DNA from: G963676335 sp963676335
GTDB taxonomy: Bacteria; Pseudomonadota; Alphaproteobacteria; Rickettsiales; Rickettsiaceae
DNA length: 64,000 nucleotides
Assembly: GCA_963676335.1 (NCBI GenBank)
Contig: OY781057.1
Coordinates: 796,424 to 860,423 of the forward strand
Direction of reading: 5' to 3'
The translations under genes were made by a program, and so were the position numbers. Positions within the stretch are counted from its first letter, which is position 1; each line of letters starts with the position of its first letter. Below the pieces are notes generated by a model, which searched no databases, was not told the DNA's origin, and was given only the letters and a program-made list of their open reading frames with translations. This document shows positions 28,601 through 38,012 of this stretch, one piece after another.

Positions 28601-29310
28601 TTAGCTTTTGTTGCTGCATTAATCAATGTTCTTGTTGTATCTGAATTATCTTCTAAGGTTAATTTTATTGCATTATTTGCACCAATCGCACCAGCGCCTA
28701 GACCCAATTTACCGTTTACAATTACCTCTACAGCATTAACAGCATTAGCAACATCAATAGTACCTGCAAAGTCACCTAGATCAGTGCCTGCTGCGCCCCC
28801 TAGATATAACTTTTGCCCTGCATTTCTACCATCAAATATAATAGCCCCCAAATGCGAAACACCAGCATCACCACCATTAATTCCGTGGCCAGCAGTACCT
28901 AATAATTTGAAAACGTTATTATCTTGATTCTCGAAAGTTAAGCTTATTACCTCTGCAGCGACTGCTTTAATATACGTATGAGAAACAGTAACCCCTCCAG
29001 CATTTCCTAAAGCAATTATTTTAGCACCGTTGTTATCTAAGTCTAGGTATCCTAAATCAACAGTTAGGTCATACGTTAAATTCATCCCATTGGAAAGTTT
29101 AATCGTATCATCTTTCTGGACTACCCCTGCTGCTGCTCCTCCTATTATTTGAAGATTTGCTCCATCACTTAATTTTCCCGCTCCCCCATTTGTTACTTCT
29201 AAATTACGCCCCCAAGCTGTTCCGCTATTAGCTATCATACCTATAGCTGAAGCTGCGCTTAGCAAGCCAATTATAAATTTTTTATTTCGTATTTTTGGTT
29301 TTTCGTTCAT
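22612..29310 (-). CDS. Sca/OmpB-like giant autotransporter
   Basis: About 2232 aa, the largest gene here. It has a signal peptide (FIIGLLSAASAIGMIANSGTAWG), a passenger of roughly 1,900 residues and a C-terminal autotransporter barrel. The passenger is rich in Gly/Asn/Thr/Val strands that look like a beta-helix, with recurrent TLT..NG and F.G......I patterns. The barrel (about 1945-2232) starts near VPFGVWGTAFGG and ends GALSVRVNLK, close to the rickettsial OmpB ending. OmpB/Sca proteins are surface adhesins in Rickettsiaceae. The frame reaches ATG 29322, but GGAG six bases before ATG 29310 favours MNEKPK. The higher GC of the passenger compared with neighbours reflects its Gly/Ala codons. 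Confidence 0.9.
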   Translation of the reverse strand: MNEKPKIRNKKFIIGLLSAASAIGMIANSGTAWGRNLEVTNGGAGKLSDGANLQIIGGAAAGVVQKDDTIKLSNGMNLTYDLTVDLGYLDLDNNGAKIIALGNAGGVTVSHTYIKAVAAEVISLTFENQDNNVFKLLGTAGHGINGGDAGVSHLGAIIFDGRNAGQKLYLGGAAGTDLGDFAGTIDVANAVNAVEVIVNGKLGLGAGAIGANNAIKLTLEDNSDTTRTLINAATKANATLGAGAKLTLVAGGANGTYTGAIDGSVAGNGILVFKGTAAGAQDIIIDGDIGSANRIDKIQLTKDTNVAQVKVGNVNVNTIEFGRQNHKLTIDANGGAKTVAANITTTTDNTGLLYFAGNNANNVTFKGNIGDNGVNKRFGTIEVDSAGNNQHTITGDVYASKVFLSDANNNVAKLNITGLVDVTTVEFSNAVAHELQITAQTVNITKANLTNAGSKITFNAVAAGTTITAGDGAANTGLVAAGGDKGIAIFNAANGDINYTGLLGATNAARLAELTTQGAKNVTLTGNIYTKAFNVNANTTIIGGYTFDAGAGSVAILDTKTLTLDATNGAINFTAAKIDGSVAAKQGILSIKTADGNGVNINAEIGNTNSINNILVSGDGIVNFQKIKADSNNGGAAFTINDTATAVISGDTTLAGGLVFANDATLQVNATAAAITFIGAITNNNPGFGTVESITNGKNVTFVNDIGVVGANVKKVEVKKLSAAAGDHKFAKVHTNEFVVSNDNAATITVGELHAKEFKIKANAVGTTITVGKFDVAAVTSDGAYGKVIFNAAGNIGGAIANLQGIEIAANNVTVANGSTITGVPITGNGGTLTLGANAGDTASILSTIGAAGSLVNVKAGSTGTYTLGRDIFGDIDFNNNAATIELNDTENSHTVNGQIISTGGNNGTLKVGSKWIVTGDIGNAGTNINAVKLGNGGELTIGGELKTNVSVDNDGDGILKFTKQDAKITTVIGNNDTVRVNKIVFTNGGGVNGKVYVKEINLDNATDTTLIIGDGMTNSDVKYTTTNNGVGTLQVGNASIANVGTENARFKQLKFTGDSATLTNNVYISENIVIGSGGKDTELSLNLAKGKDGKVPALNTDILGSKGKGIVKISAGGVSQKLGVDGDNANDNRLSQIKIDTTDTFAATQIGANKISFMQDGILAVSDANPIIRKVEVVTDKTGSLKFTSSEAVKFMDTVGEETKMLKQILMDKANTLTFSGNVYVNLIDFGDNDLSLSLAKTKGSYKFTTKNSKGKGAVSIDGGGIVTLSGTSIGADGTPIKKVILSKNSTTLNMDGSSIYTTEGIDSNAANNTLNMENSKIVGGIKSSFAWSNIRLKGDGKTSTIIGGAIAPITIEAKSIGAFGGGVFKKITVNKDSIVNFVKGDNNADVKVEEIVHDGIVNIAGANLVLVNAKNVKGINFKGTESGSIKLNSVDDVIGSKALFTFTTETAGIGGVEITQDDVKYAFTSNFGSKDKPLGYFKFSGKNANIEVNDGINVYAGLTGINTKVTFEGDNDRIGDNAIVGLGDSSVVEVDYMKEMLESIESFQYYPDQQTFDSAGLLADCYSVGEAILKGKNNEVGYAIAKKINLTGSETTTFSGLTFVKELNVADTGKVVFKDVGALLSASGKGDITVEKDFYIGKLGTSAAPMNSLKLNTNKNYILGEEIYSNVIDLGKGNSFLLSNNVTLAGTTTGADVQLGLSTKTLTISKGTLTGELEIYTSYDGDNMGNVVITDGDVSGVTDVSVLVERNEGKMPVNGQSFTVVSGKGIDFSKAVRSAEDAYPDEIGGKLLSYTLDENGKLTAKITISATPGTVPGATIPDAEELKITNEIMKLADNAGDSLNKQDVKKFVNGINDIVQGYNECISVEERNLITKMVESGRVDLLENIIEKSSADPVTEARAVDNAAQDLTSNIFSTLGSRLNAVAPMPIGVSSGEGENVPFGVWGTAFGGASKQKMRKNFSGYKNNLVGFTIGADAQVNDSTVIGGAVTYASTKIKHRDSAIGNKTDAKTYMFSAYGSYDLGNDLSIQGVLGFGNSKVTAKRNVVSLLGTQFSSSTLTGKYDTSMYGVQGLLEYRYAINDSVSIIPKGGISYSRFTKGGYTETATDNSIKGQAGTITDKALNSVVGILGTSVVGTINSGDTQFNPEAHAYLNYDFTAKGSKITAKVSAYNIDVAKTAIKPSKASFNVGGGINTVVNDGMYNIGAKVDVVLRQKFVGYQGALSVRVNLK

Positions 29311-29495
29311 AGAATTCTCCATTTATTAATTAAGAATTTAAAATAAATATCTTATTTGAGTTTTAGTATACAAAAACGTTGTAAGTATATACAAGTTAAT
29401 GTTAAATATCCAGTAACTATTTACTGATAGATCGCTCTAATTTGTTGTAAAAATACAATAATTGAGTATATTCAATTAACTTGGATAATATAAGT

Positions 29496-31583
29496 ATGAT
29501 AATACCAAAATTTAAAATTTCTAAAATATTTTTTTCTGCAATATATTTATTTACCGCAGCATATTTAACATTAGCATTATTTTCATATAATAAATACGAT
29601 CCATCTTACAATGTCGCTATTTCTAGTGAAGTAGATAATATACTAGGAGAGAGGGGGGCAGTAATTTCTGATTTATTGATACAGATGTTTGGGTATGGAA
29701 GTGGGTTATTTATAATAATCCTGCTATCTTGGAGTGTATTATTATTTCTACAAAGATATCTTACTCATCTTTTAACCCGATTTTTTTTTAGTTTAGTAAC
29801 AACTCTTTCTTTATCGTTTATACTAGCTAAATTTAAATTTAGCACACTAATTTCAGGACCTGGTGGGGCAATGGGAAAGATTATAGCAAATTTGTTACCT
29901 ACTATACATTATATATATTTAGCTATGGCGTTAATTATTTTATTATTACCATTATCATTCGGTTACCCCTTAAGACTTTATGCCATATTATTCAAAAAGC
30001 TAAGGTTAATGTCTTACTTAAAAGTTAAAGAGTATAGGAAAGCTTCTAAACGCAGTAAAAACAAAATAAAGGACATAAAGCAAAGAGATATATCGCAAGA
30101 AAAAGGCTTTATACTTCCAAATTCTAATTTATTAACCTGGAGTAGTAATTTAAAAATTCCTAAAGACACAGCGGAGCAACTCAATCAATCCGCATCTCAA
30201 TTAGTCAATGTGCTCAAGGATTTTGGAGTTAATGGTAACATTGTAAATATTAATCAAGGGCCAGTAGTGACTTTATATGAACTGGAGCCAGCGGCTGGAA
30301 CAAAATCATCAAGAGTTATAGGATTGTCAGACGATATTGCAAGATCGTTATGCGCATTATCTACACGTATAGCAACCATCCCAGGGCGTAATGTTTTAGG
30401 TATTGAATTGCCAAATAAACAAAGAATGTTTTTCGGATTAAAAGAATTATTAGAAAGTAAAGAATATAACGATAAGGATATTATCCTTCCTATAATTTTA
30501 GGAAAAGATATCAGTGGAGATGCATATGTAGTTGATTTAGCTCGAATGCCTCATTTATTGGTTGCTGGAACAACGGGATCCGGTAAATCTGTAGCTATTA
30601 ACGTAATGATTCTATCTTTATTGTATAGATATACCCCCGAAGAATGTAAGTTTGTCATGATCGATCCTAAAATGCTAGAACTGTCTGTATATGCCGATAT
30701 ACCTCATTTACTAACACCAGTTGTTACTGAGCCAGCAAAAGCCGTTACAGCTTTAAAATGGGCAGTAAAAGAAATGGAAAATAGGTACAGGTTAATGTCT
30801 AATTTGAATGTACGAAATATTACAGGATTTAATCAACGCATTAATCGCGCTAGAGAACAAAATGAGGTTTTGCAAAAAAAAGCACATGTCGGATTTAATC
30901 CAGTAGATGGAAAGCCAATTTATGAAAGTATTCCATTGAGTAGTGAGCCTCTTCCTTTTATTGTTGTAATAGTTGATGAAATGGCTGATTTAATGCTAGT
31001 TGCAGGAAAAGAAATAGAGGCTTCTATACAAAGATTAGCTCAAATGGCTAGAGCAGCTGGAATACATATAATTATGGCCACTCAAAGACCTTCTGTAGAC
31101 GTAGTTACAGGCGTTATTAAAGCTAATTTTCCTAGCAGAATTAGCTTTAGAGTCACTTCTAAAATTGATAGCAGAACAATATTAAGCGAAATGGGAGCAG
31201 AACAATTACTTGGTATGGGCGATATGTTATACATGAGTACTAAAGTCAATAGAGTCCACTGCCCGTTCGTCTCCGATCAAGAAGTTGAATCCATTGTGCA
31301 ATTCTTGAAATCTCAAGGAAGTCCAAAATATGTTACAGAGGTATTGCTAGAGGAAGAAAAATTAGATAGTATAGAAAACGTTATTAATAGTGAAGATAAT
31401 GATTTATATCAACAAGCATTACAAATAGTAAAAAAAGATAAGAAAGTTTCCATTAGTTATGTGCAAAGAAGTCTAAGAATAGGATATAATCGCGCTGCCA
31501 CTATCATAGAACGTATGGAAAAAGAAGGGATAATCTCTCCTCCTAACCATAGCGGAAAAAGAGAAATTTTAACAAAGGAATAA
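29496..31583 (+). CDS. ftsK: DNA translocase FtsK
   Basis: This membrane-anchored motor pumps DNA at the septum. Four N-terminal membrane segments (residues about 15-165) precede a short basic linker and the motor. Walker A GTTGSGKSVA is near residue 358. Walker B is IVVIVDEMADLM, and the ATQRPSVDVVTGVIKANFP block is present. The C-terminal gamma winged helix (SISYVQRSLRIGYNRAATIIERMEKEGI) reads KOPS-like sites. About 695 aa, compact compared with E. coli because the linker is short. TTG 29481 is an alternative start; ATG 29496 is chosen. It is divergent from the autotransporter gene. Confidence 0.95.
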   Translation: MIIPKFKISKIFFSAIYLFTAAYLTLALFSYNKYDPSYNVAISSEVDNILGERGAVISDLLIQMFGYGSGLFIIILLSWSVLLFLQRYLTHLLTRFFFSLVTTLSLSFILAKFKFSTLISGPGGAMGKIIANLLPTIHYIYLAMALIILLLPLSFGYPLRLYAILFKKLRLMSYLKVKEYRKASKRSKNKIKDIKQRDISQEKGFILPNSNLLTWSSNLKIPKDTAEQLNQSASQLVNVLKDFGVNGNIVNINQGPVVTLYELEPAAGTKSSRVIGLSDDIARSLCALSTRIATIPGRNVLGIELPNKQRMFFGLKELLESKEYNDKDIILPIILGKDISGDAYVVDLARMPHLLVAGTTGSGKSVAINVMILSLLYRYTPEECKFVMIDPKMLELSVYADIPHLLTPVVTEPAKAVTALKWAVKEMENRYRLMSNLNVRNITGFNQRINRAREQNEVLQKKAHVGFNPVDGKPIYESIPLSSEPLPFIVVIVDEMADLMLVAGKEIEASIQRLAQMARAAGIHIIMATQRPSVDVVTGVIKANFPSRISFRVTSKIDSRTILSEMGAEQLLGMGDMLYMSTKVNRVHCPFVSDQEVESIVQFLKSQGSPKYVTEVLLEEEKLDSIENVINSEDNDLYQQALQIVKKDKKVSISYVQRSLRIGYNRAATIIERMEKEGIISPPNHSGKREILTKE

Positions 31584-31651
31584 TAGATGAGAAAGAAAAT
31601 AGGAACCTTTTTAAACAAAGGAATCAAGATGAGAAAGAAAATAGGAACCTT
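31571..31651 (+). repeat. tandem duplication of a ribosome binding site and start codon
   Basis: Copy 1 (31571-31609) and copy 2 (31614-31651) both contain AACAAAGGAAT, a short spacer, and ATGAGAAAGAAAATAGGAAC. They differ by one or two bases in the spacer. Copy 1 overlaps the last codons of ftsK. The result is two successive initiation sites in one frame for the SemiSWEET gene. Confidence 0.9.
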
Positions 31652-31889
31652 ATATATGGGGTTAATTGGCATAATTGGTCAGCTTTTTTATTTTCTCCAA
31701 GCCTATAAAATATTTTATACTAAATCCGCAGAAGACTTATCTTTACCAGGGTTTGGTATCTTTTGTGTAGCAGCTATAAGTTGGCTTGCATATGGTATAA
31801 TATTAAAAAATATCCCCCTGATTGCAGCTAACTTCCTAGCTTTAATAGGAATTGTATTAGTTATAACTGGAATATTACTTTACGGATAA
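31629..31889 (+). CDS. SemiSWEET-type small sugar transporter
   Basis: An 86-aa protein with three membrane helices of the PQ-loop/MtN3 family. Bacterial SemiSWEETs dimerise to make a sugar channel. The helix-1 motif is GQLFYFLQAYKIFYTKSAEDLS with LQ in place of the usual PQ, and AISWLAYGIILKNIPLIAANFLA follows. The frame starts 42 bp earlier at ATG 31587 (100 aa) because the start region is tandemly duplicated. The second ATG gives the standard family length. The gene follows ftsK directly and precedes uup by 8 bp. Confidence 0.8.
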   Translation: MRKKIGTLYMGLIGIIGQLFYFLQAYKIFYTKSAEDLSLPGFGIFCVAAISWLAYGIILKNIPLIAANFLALIGIVLVITGILLYG

Positions 31890-31897
31890 AACCTAAT

Positions 31898-33661
31898 ATG
31901 TCTTCTCATATTTTTTCTATCGAAAATGGAGTCCTACATTTTGCAGATAAATTGATAATTCAAAATTTAGAAATATATTTGTATTTAAATAACAGAATTT
32001 GCTTAATTGGACGTAACGGCTCTGGTAAATCCAGTCTGCTAAAATTAATATATGGTATATATACACTAGATGCTGGTAAAATATATCAAAGCCCTGAAGT
32101 AAAAATCGCATACCTAAATCAAGAAAATCAATTACCTAAAGATAAGACTGTGTCAGAAATTATATACAGTCATGCGAAAGAACCATATTATGGGGATATG
32201 TTTATAGATCATTTGCAACTTGATAAAAATCAATATTGCGGAGAAATATCAGGCGGACAACAGCGTAGAGTTGCTTTAGCCGCTATATTATCTACTCAAG
32301 CAGATATATTGCTTCTAGACGAACCTACAAATCATTTAGACGTTGGTTCTATAGAATGGCTAGAACAATATCTAAAATCTTATAAGGGATCCGTCATATG
32401 CGTCAGCCATGATCGCAGTTTCCTAAACAATATAACTAATAAAGTTTGGTGGCTCTACAATACTATCTTACGTAAGTCAGACAAGGGCTTTGAAAGCTTT
32501 GAAACGTGGCAAGAAGAAGTATTATCAGCCGAAGAAAGACAATTGGTAAAATTAAATAAACAATTATCTACCGAGGAATCTTGGTTACATGGAGGAGTCA
32601 CAGCTCGGAGAAAACGTAATCAAAAACGATTATCTAATCTAAGATTCTTAAAAGAGGATCTACGTAGTAAACAAAAAACTACTTATCAGGCTAAAGTAAA
32701 AAGTCTTGAGCTCTCTCTTAAATTAGTAAAGAAAAGTCACTTTATTATAGAAGCAGAAAATATTAGCTTTGGGTATGAAAAAAAAATATTAATAAAAGAT
32801 TTCTCATTACGAGTTATTAAAGGAGAAAAAATAGGTATCATTGGCCCGAACGGTTGCGGTAAATCCACATTAATAAAAGTTTTGCTACAATTAATTCCTC
32901 CTTTCGAAGGAAGGGTAAAACAAAACGAAAATTTAAATATTAGCTACTTCGATCAAAATGCACCACTAAATCTTGAATCTACTGTAGCTAAATTATTATG
33001 CCCCGGAGAAGGAGAGTTTATAACTCTCACTAAAAGATCTTTACATGCCGCATCTTATATAAAACAATTTATGTTCGATCCTAGAGTCTTATACGATAAA
33101 GTAGGAACGTTATCCGGAGGTCAGCGCTGTAGATTGTCACTTGCTAAAATTTTAATCAATCCAGGTAATTTACTAATTTTAGATGAACCCACCAACGATC
33201 TAGATATGGAAAGCTTAGATATGCTACTAGACATATTGCATGAATACACCGGAACACTCTTAATAGTAAGTCATGATAGAGATTTTTTAGATCGATTAGT
33301 TACAAGAAGCTTAGTCTTGACAAAAGAAGGAAAAATACTTGATATAATTGGCGGATATACCGATTACTTAAATTACTATTCAGAAACACCAAAAACCAAG
33401 GATAAGAAAAAATTTATTAAAGAAGAAAAAATATCTAAAAAATTAAAAATTTCATATAAAGATCAAAGAAATTTAGAAATACTCCCAACTCAAATTAATG
33501 AATTAGAACTTCTAATTAAACAAATAGAAGAACAATTAAGTAATCAAAATTTATATCAAGAAAATAAAAATAAATATCTAGCTCTATCTAAATCCCTTGA
33601 GGACAACAAAATTCTTTTAGAAAAATTACTTCAACAATGGATTCAAATAGAAGAAAAATAG
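31898..33661 (+). CDS. uup: ABC-F family ATPase Uup
   Basis: A 587-aa protein with two ATP-binding cassettes and no membrane domain. Cassette 1 has Walker A GRNGSGKSS (about 38), signature SGGQQRR and LLLDEPTNHLD. Cassette 2 has GPNGCGKST (about 316), LSGGQRCRLSLAK and LILDEPTNDLD. The C-terminal 80 residues are a charged coiled coil, which distinguishes Uup from other ABC-F proteins. ABC-F proteins act on ribosomes or branched DNA. It converges with rho with only 5 bp between stops. Confidence 0.9.
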   Translation: MSSHIFSIENGVLHFADKLIIQNLEIYLYLNNRICLIGRNGSGKSSLLKLIYGIYTLDAGKIYQSPEVKIAYLNQENQLPKDKTVSEIIYSHAKEPYYGDMFIDHLQLDKNQYCGEISGGQQRRVALAAILSTQADILLLDEPTNHLDVGSIEWLEQYLKSYKGSVICVSHDRSFLNNITNKVWWLYNTILRKSDKGFESFETWQEEVLSAEERQLVKLNKQLSTEESWLHGGVTARRKRNQKRLSNLRFLKEDLRSKQKTTYQAKVKSLELSLKLVKKSHFIIEAENISFGYEKKILIKDFSLRVIKGEKIGIIGPNGCGKSTLIKVLLQLIPPFEGRVKQNENLNISYFDQNAPLNLESTVAKLLCPGEGEFITLTKRSLHAASYIKQFMFDPRVLYDKVGTLSGGQRCRLSLAKILINPGNLLILDEPTNDLDMESLDMLLDILHEYTGTLLIVSHDRDFLDRLVTRSLVLTKEGKILDIIGGYTDYLNYYSETPKTKDKKKFIKEEKISKKLKISYKDQRNLEILPTQINELELLIKQIEEQLSNQNLYQENKNKYLALSKSLEDNKILLEKLLQQWIQIEEK

Positions 33662-33666
33662 TATAT

Positions 33667-35013
33667 TTATTTTGACGAATTATTCATAGCTTCAAAGAAA
33701 TCTGCATTCGATTTTGTGTCTTTTAATTTACTTAATAAGAATTCTATCGCTTCAAGTGTCCCCATAGGAGAAATAATACGACGTAAAATCCACATTTTAG
33801 ATAGCGCATTTTTATCAATCAACAAATCCTCTTTTCGAGTTCCAGATTTAGTAATATCCATAGCAGGATATATTCTTCGATCCGCTATCCTACGATCTAA
33901 AATAATTTCAGAATTTCCAGTTCCCTTAAACTCTTCAAAAATAACTTCATCCATCCTAGAACCAGTATCAACTAAAGCAGTAGCTATAATAGTTAATGAC
34001 CCTCCCTGCTCAATATTTCTTGCTGCTCCAAAAAATCTTTTAGGCCGTTGAAGAGCATTTGCGTCTACTCCTCCAGTTAAAACTTTCCCAGAAGAAGGTA
34101 TAACTGTATTATATGCCCGTGCAAGCCTAGTTATCGAATCCAATAAAATAACTACATCTTTTTTATTTTCTACTAACCTCTTAGCTTTCTCTATAACTAT
34201 TTCCGCTAATTGGACATGCCTAGTAGCCGGCTCATCAAAAGTAGAACTCACTACCTCCCCTTTGACTGAACGAATCATATCCGTTACTTCCTCAGGACGC
34301 TCATCTATCAAGAGAACAATTAAAAATACTTCTGGATGATTTATACTAATAGCATGTGCGATATTTTGCATTAAAATTGTCTTTCCCGTTCGAGGAGGAG
34401 CAACTATCAAAGCCCTTTGCCCCTTTCCTAAAGGAGACATTAATTCTATTACTCTAGTACTCAAATCTTTGCTATTATTACTTATATCTTCTATCTCTAA
34501 ATTTAATTTATTTTGTGGGTATAAAGGAGTAAGATTATCAAAATGTTGCCGATAAAGAAATTGAGACGATTCTTGAAAATTAATTTTTGTTATCTTTAAT
34601 AAAGCAAAATAACGCTCCCCTTGCTTTGGAGCTCTAATCTGCCCTTCTACCGTATCTCCTGTACGTAAAACAAATTTTCTAATTTGACTAGGGGATACAT
34701 AAACATCATCAGGCCCAGAAAGATAATTAGTTTCAGGGAATCTTAAAAAACCAAACCCATCTTGCAATATCTCCAAAACTCCTTCCCCGATTATCACCCC
34801 CCCCTGCTCTACAGTTTTCTTTAAAATTGCAAAAATTAATTCTTGTTTAAGTAGATTATTTGCATTATCTATGTTGAGCTTATTTGCTAAAACTTGAAGA
34901 TCTTGTGGAAATTTTTGTTTCAATTCTCGAAAATTAATTATCTGCCTAGAATCAATATTATTATTGTTAATTTCATTTAAATTTTGTTCTTTATCATAAT
35001 CATTTTTAGCCAT
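33667..35013 (-). CDS. rho: transcription termination factor Rho
   Basis: This 448-aa hexameric RNA helicase ends transcription at Rho-dependent sites. The N-terminal OB fold has the RNA-binding GFGFLRFP motif (about 88). The ATPase domain has Walker A APPRTGKT, the Q loop and [13 protein letters not shown], followed by [24 protein letters not shown]. The length is slightly above E. coli Rho (419) because of a polar N-terminal extension (residues 1-25). It appears intact; the start at 35013 is the only good one. Confidence 0.97.
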   Translation of the reverse strand: MAKNDYDKEQNLNEINNNNIDSRQIINFRELKQKFPQDLQVLANKLNIDNANNLLKQELIFAILKKTVEQGGVIIGEGVLEILQDGFGFLRFPETNYLSGPDDVYVSPSQIRKFVLRTGDTVEGQIRAPKQGERYFALLKITKINFQESSQFLYRQHFDNLTPLYPQNKLNLEIEDISNNSKDLSTRVIELMSPLGKGQRALIVAPPRTGKTILMQNIAHAISINHPEVFLIVLLIDERPEEVTDMIRSVKGEVVSSTFDEPATRHVQLAEIVIEKAKRLVENKKDVVILLDSITRLARAYNTVIPSSGKVLTGGVDANALQRPKRFFGAARNIEQGGSLTIIATALVDTGSRMDEVIFEEFKGTGNSEIILDRRIADRRIYPAMDITKSGTRKEDLLIDKNALSKMWILRRIISPMGTLEAIEFLLSKLKDTKSNADFFEAMNNSSK

Positions 35014-35198
35014 GAAAGAAAACCCTATACTTATTATTAAAAAAATTATTAAAAAATTTGGAATTATTTAGATCAGAAATAATATTTAATTATTAATTTT
35101 GTATTCATTATCTGTCAAACAAAACGTTATTAAAGTTAAATATATTGAGACTGAGTATTGCAGATAATTCCACTTATTAACTCTATGATCATTAATTA

Positions 35199-35768
35199 TT
35201 AATCACTCTTAGAGACTTTAGCGTACATGATTGAATTACAATATACACCATGTAAATATTCATATTTAGCTAATACACCTTCTTTGATAAAACCACAGCG
35301 TTCTAATAATGCTGCAGATTTATAATTATCAACTACTGTTGTTGCTTGTAGCCTAACTAATTTTAAAACTGAATACGAAAATTCCAAAACCTTTTCGAGA
35401 CTCCTAGACATTATCCCTTGCCCCCAATGATCAAAAGAAAGATCATAACTTATTTCCGCTCGCATATGAGTGAAAATTAACATATTATACCCTATAGTAC
35501 CTATCAATTTATTATCTTTTTTTAACTCTATCCCCCAGTAATATCCTCTCTTTAATTTAAATAAACTAGACCAATATTGCAATTCCATTGCAGCATGCTG
35601 GACGGAGCTAGGCAAGTTTGTAGTAGCAATATATTTAGCAACTTCTTTATGAGTCATATATGAAAAATATTCCCTTGCGTCTCTAGTAGACAATTCCCTT
35701 AAAACGAAATCTCCTAAATCAAAAACTGGAAAAGGTAACTCAAAAACTTCTTTAAAAAAATTTGACAT
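35199..35768 (-). CDS. GNAT family N-acetyltransferase (RimJ-like)
   Basis: A 189-aa acetyl-CoA-dependent transferase of the RimJ/RimL type. It has DFVLRELSTRDAREYF at the N-terminus, the acetyl-CoA binding strand with YDLSFDHWGQGIMSRSLEKVL (about 112-132), and VDNYKSAALLERCGFIKEGVL (about 145-166). The R/Q-x-x-G-x-G/A pyrophosphate loop appears as WGQGIM. Targets could be ribosomal protein N-termini or a small molecule. It sits 12 bp downstream of glyS and is likely co-transcribed with it. Confidence 0.85.
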   Translation of the reverse strand: MSNFFKEVFELPFPVFDLGDFVLRELSTRDAREYFSYMTHKEVAKYIATTNLPSSVQHAAMELQYWSSLFKLKRGYYWGIELKKDNKLIGTIGYNMLIFTHMRAEISYDLSFDHWGQGIMSRSLEKVLEFSYSVLKLVRLQATTVVDNYKSAALLERCGFIKEGVLAKYEYLHGVYCNSIMYAKVSKSD

Positions 35769-35780
35769 ATTACAAACAAC

Positions 35781-38012
35781 TCAACTATGACACATAGCAA
35801 CAAAAGTATTTATAGGAATAATATAATCTATTACATCTTTAGTATAATAAAGTAATTTATGACGATTTTTTGTCAATTTATCACTACTGCTATTTATCTT
35901 AACGTTATTAAGTAATGCATTAATTTTTACATGTAAATCTGTCAGATACACAAGTTCTTCTTTATAAGGAACAGTACGCTCTCCTAACCTTTCTACAATA
36001 TTATTTATAAAATCATATAATCCTTTTTCTTCATCATACTCAAATAAGTCTATATTTACAATAGATCTAACAATATTATGCATTGTTTTACGAACATTTG
36101 GCTCAAAGTTTTTTTCCCTTTTCTCTTTATCGCCCACTTTTAATAGATTATTTCTAATTTCTTCAAACTTAGGAGAGAGTTCTTTAGATATACTCTCACT
36201 ACTACCTCCTACTAAAAAAAACAATCTAGTATATGCATCAAGTAAATCTTGCCAGTTAGAACTTTTAATAAATTCATCTAATATTTTGATATTATCAAAT
36301 ATTTCTAATATATTGTTATATTCTCCTAATAAACTATTTTTAATACTATTATGGCTAGAAATTATAGTAATGTTAAAATGAATTATGTCTAAAGTATAGC
36401 CTTTATTTTTTAATACATGATTAGCTCTTTCTATGATAAAATTATCTATTAAATAAAATACTTTTTCACTATCTAAATCAGTAAAATCATGCAGATTAAT
36501 AATATACTTTATACAAGAAGATAAGTTTATGTTTAATTTAGCATCTACAATTATGTTTATAATTCCTATTGCTAACCTTCTAAGACCATGCGGGTCTTTA
36601 TTTCCATCAGCTCTTTCTCCAGCTATAAACAATCCTACTAAACTATCTAATCTGTCTATTAATGCTACTAAATAAGCCAATACTTCTATAGAATCTCTAT
36701 AAAAAATATACATAGTTCCAATTTTGTTTTTAATCTCATCTGAAGAACAATAATGTAGCCCAATTGCATTAGCTATACGCTCATCAAGGTTAGCATTTAA
36801 AGCATAATATTTTCCCATAATTCCTTGCAATTCTGGAAATTCCATTACAACTTGACTTACCAAATCACATTTACAATACTTTACAGCTATTAAAAACTCA
36901 TCCTTAATGTTTAAATTTTCAATATCTATAACGTTTTCAGATATTATCCAACGAGCAATCGACTCTAAGCGATTGGTTTTATCTAACAGCGTTCCTAACT
37001 TATTATGAAATACTACTCCATCTAAACGTTTGTAAAATTCATCAATACCAACTTTAAGATCTTGTTCATACAAATATTTTGCATCAGCTAATCTAGCTAA
37101 TAATACTTTTTCATTTCCTGCAATTATGGTATTATTTTCCGCATTAGGGTTGTTGCTAACAAACACAAAAGCATTTGTTAATTTTCCTTCTGTATCTTTA
37201 GTAGGAAAATAACGTTGATGTTTACGCATAACTGTAACTAATACCTCCTCTGGAAGGCTTAAAAAATCTGCAGAAAAATTTCCAGATAATACCACCGGAA
37301 ATTCTACTAATCCTACAACTTCTTCTAAAAGCTTTTCATAATCAAATACACCTAAACTTTGAAGTTTATCTTGTATTTTACGTTTGCGATTACTTCTACT
37401 CAATATGACAAAATTATTCTCTAATGTAGATTTATAAGAATCTATATGATTAATTGGTATTTCACCAAATTTTATAAACTTATGACCATACGTAATATTA
37501 TTGGCTTCTAAATGCCCATATTTAATAGGTAATACTTTATTATCCAATAAGCATAGAATGTTTCTTAACGGTCTAACCCAACTAATTTTAGACTCTCCCC
37601 AATACATCGATTTAGGCCATACATATTTTTTGATAGCATCTGGAACTACTTCCTTTAATATAAAATCTAAACTTTTTTGATATTTCTCTTTTTTTTCAAT
37701 AAAAAAGTAATATCCATATTCTTTTACCAAATTTTGTTCTTCAACATTATGTTTTTTGCAAAATCCATTAATAGCCTCCTGAGGACTATCTATTTTAGGA
37801 CCTCTAATTATATTTGAAGAATCCACTTTATAAGATAAATTCTCTATTAGAACAGAAATTCTACAAGGTCCACTATCTGGATATACTGCACCAAATTGCA
37901 AACCGTTTTTTTCTAAGACGTCACAAAAAATATTTTTATAACCAATTTCTGCATCATCTTGCATGTCAGCTGGCATTTCTTCTGAATATAATTCTAATAA
38001 AAACTTAGACAT
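35781..38012 (-). CDS. glyS: glycyl-tRNA synthetase beta subunit
   Basis: The 743-aa tRNA-binding subunit of the bacterial alpha2beta2 glycyl-tRNA synthetase. Family features are the N-terminal [44 protein letters not shown] (about 240-272) and [17 protein letters not shown] (about 465-481), the last part of the HD-like domain. It is somewhat longer than E. coli GlyS (689). Its start overlaps the glyQ stop by 8 bp, so translation is coupled. Confidence 0.96.
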   Translation of the reverse strand: MSKFLLELYSEEMPADMQDDAEIGYKNIFCDVLEKNGLQFGAVYPDSGPCRISVLIENLSYKVDSSNIIRGPKIDSPQEAINGFCKKHNVEEQNLVKEYGYYFFIEKKEKYQKSLDFILKEVVPDAIKKYVWPKSMYWGESKISWVRPLRNILCLLDNKVLPIKYGHLEANNITYGHKFIKFGEIPINHIDSYKSTLENNFVILSRSNRKRKIQDKLQSLGVFDYEKLLEEVVGLVEFPVVLSGNFSADFLSLPEEVLVTVMRKHQRYFPTKDTEGKLTNAFVFVSNNPNAENNTIIAGNEKVLLARLADAKYLYEQDLKVGIDEFYKRLDGVVFHNKLGTLLDKTNRLESIARWIISENVIDIENLNIKDEFLIAVKYCKCDLVSQVVMEFPELQGIMGKYYALNANLDERIANAIGLHYCSSDEIKNKIGTMYIFYRDSIEVLAYLVALIDRLDSLVGLFIAGERADGNKDPHGLRRLAIGIINIIVDAKLNINLSSCIKYIINLHDFTDLDSEKVFYLIDNFIIERANHVLKNKGYTLDIIHFNITIISSHNSIKNSLLGEYNNILEIFDNIKILDEFIKSSNWQDLLDAYTRLFFLVGGSSESISKELSPKFEEIRNNLLKVGDKEKREKNFEPNVRKTMHNIVRSIVNIDLFEYDEEKGLYDFINNIVERLGERTVPYKEELVYLTDLHVKINALLNNVKINSSSDKLTKNRHKLLYYTKDVIDYIIPINTFVAMCHS

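Noticed and set aside
23318..28927. Many long open frames on the plus strand opposite the autotransporter
   Set aside because: They lie antisense to a clearly coding repetitive gene, have no ribosome binding sites, and their Pro/Ala/Val-rich composition mirrors the Gly/Asn/Thr-rich sense codons.
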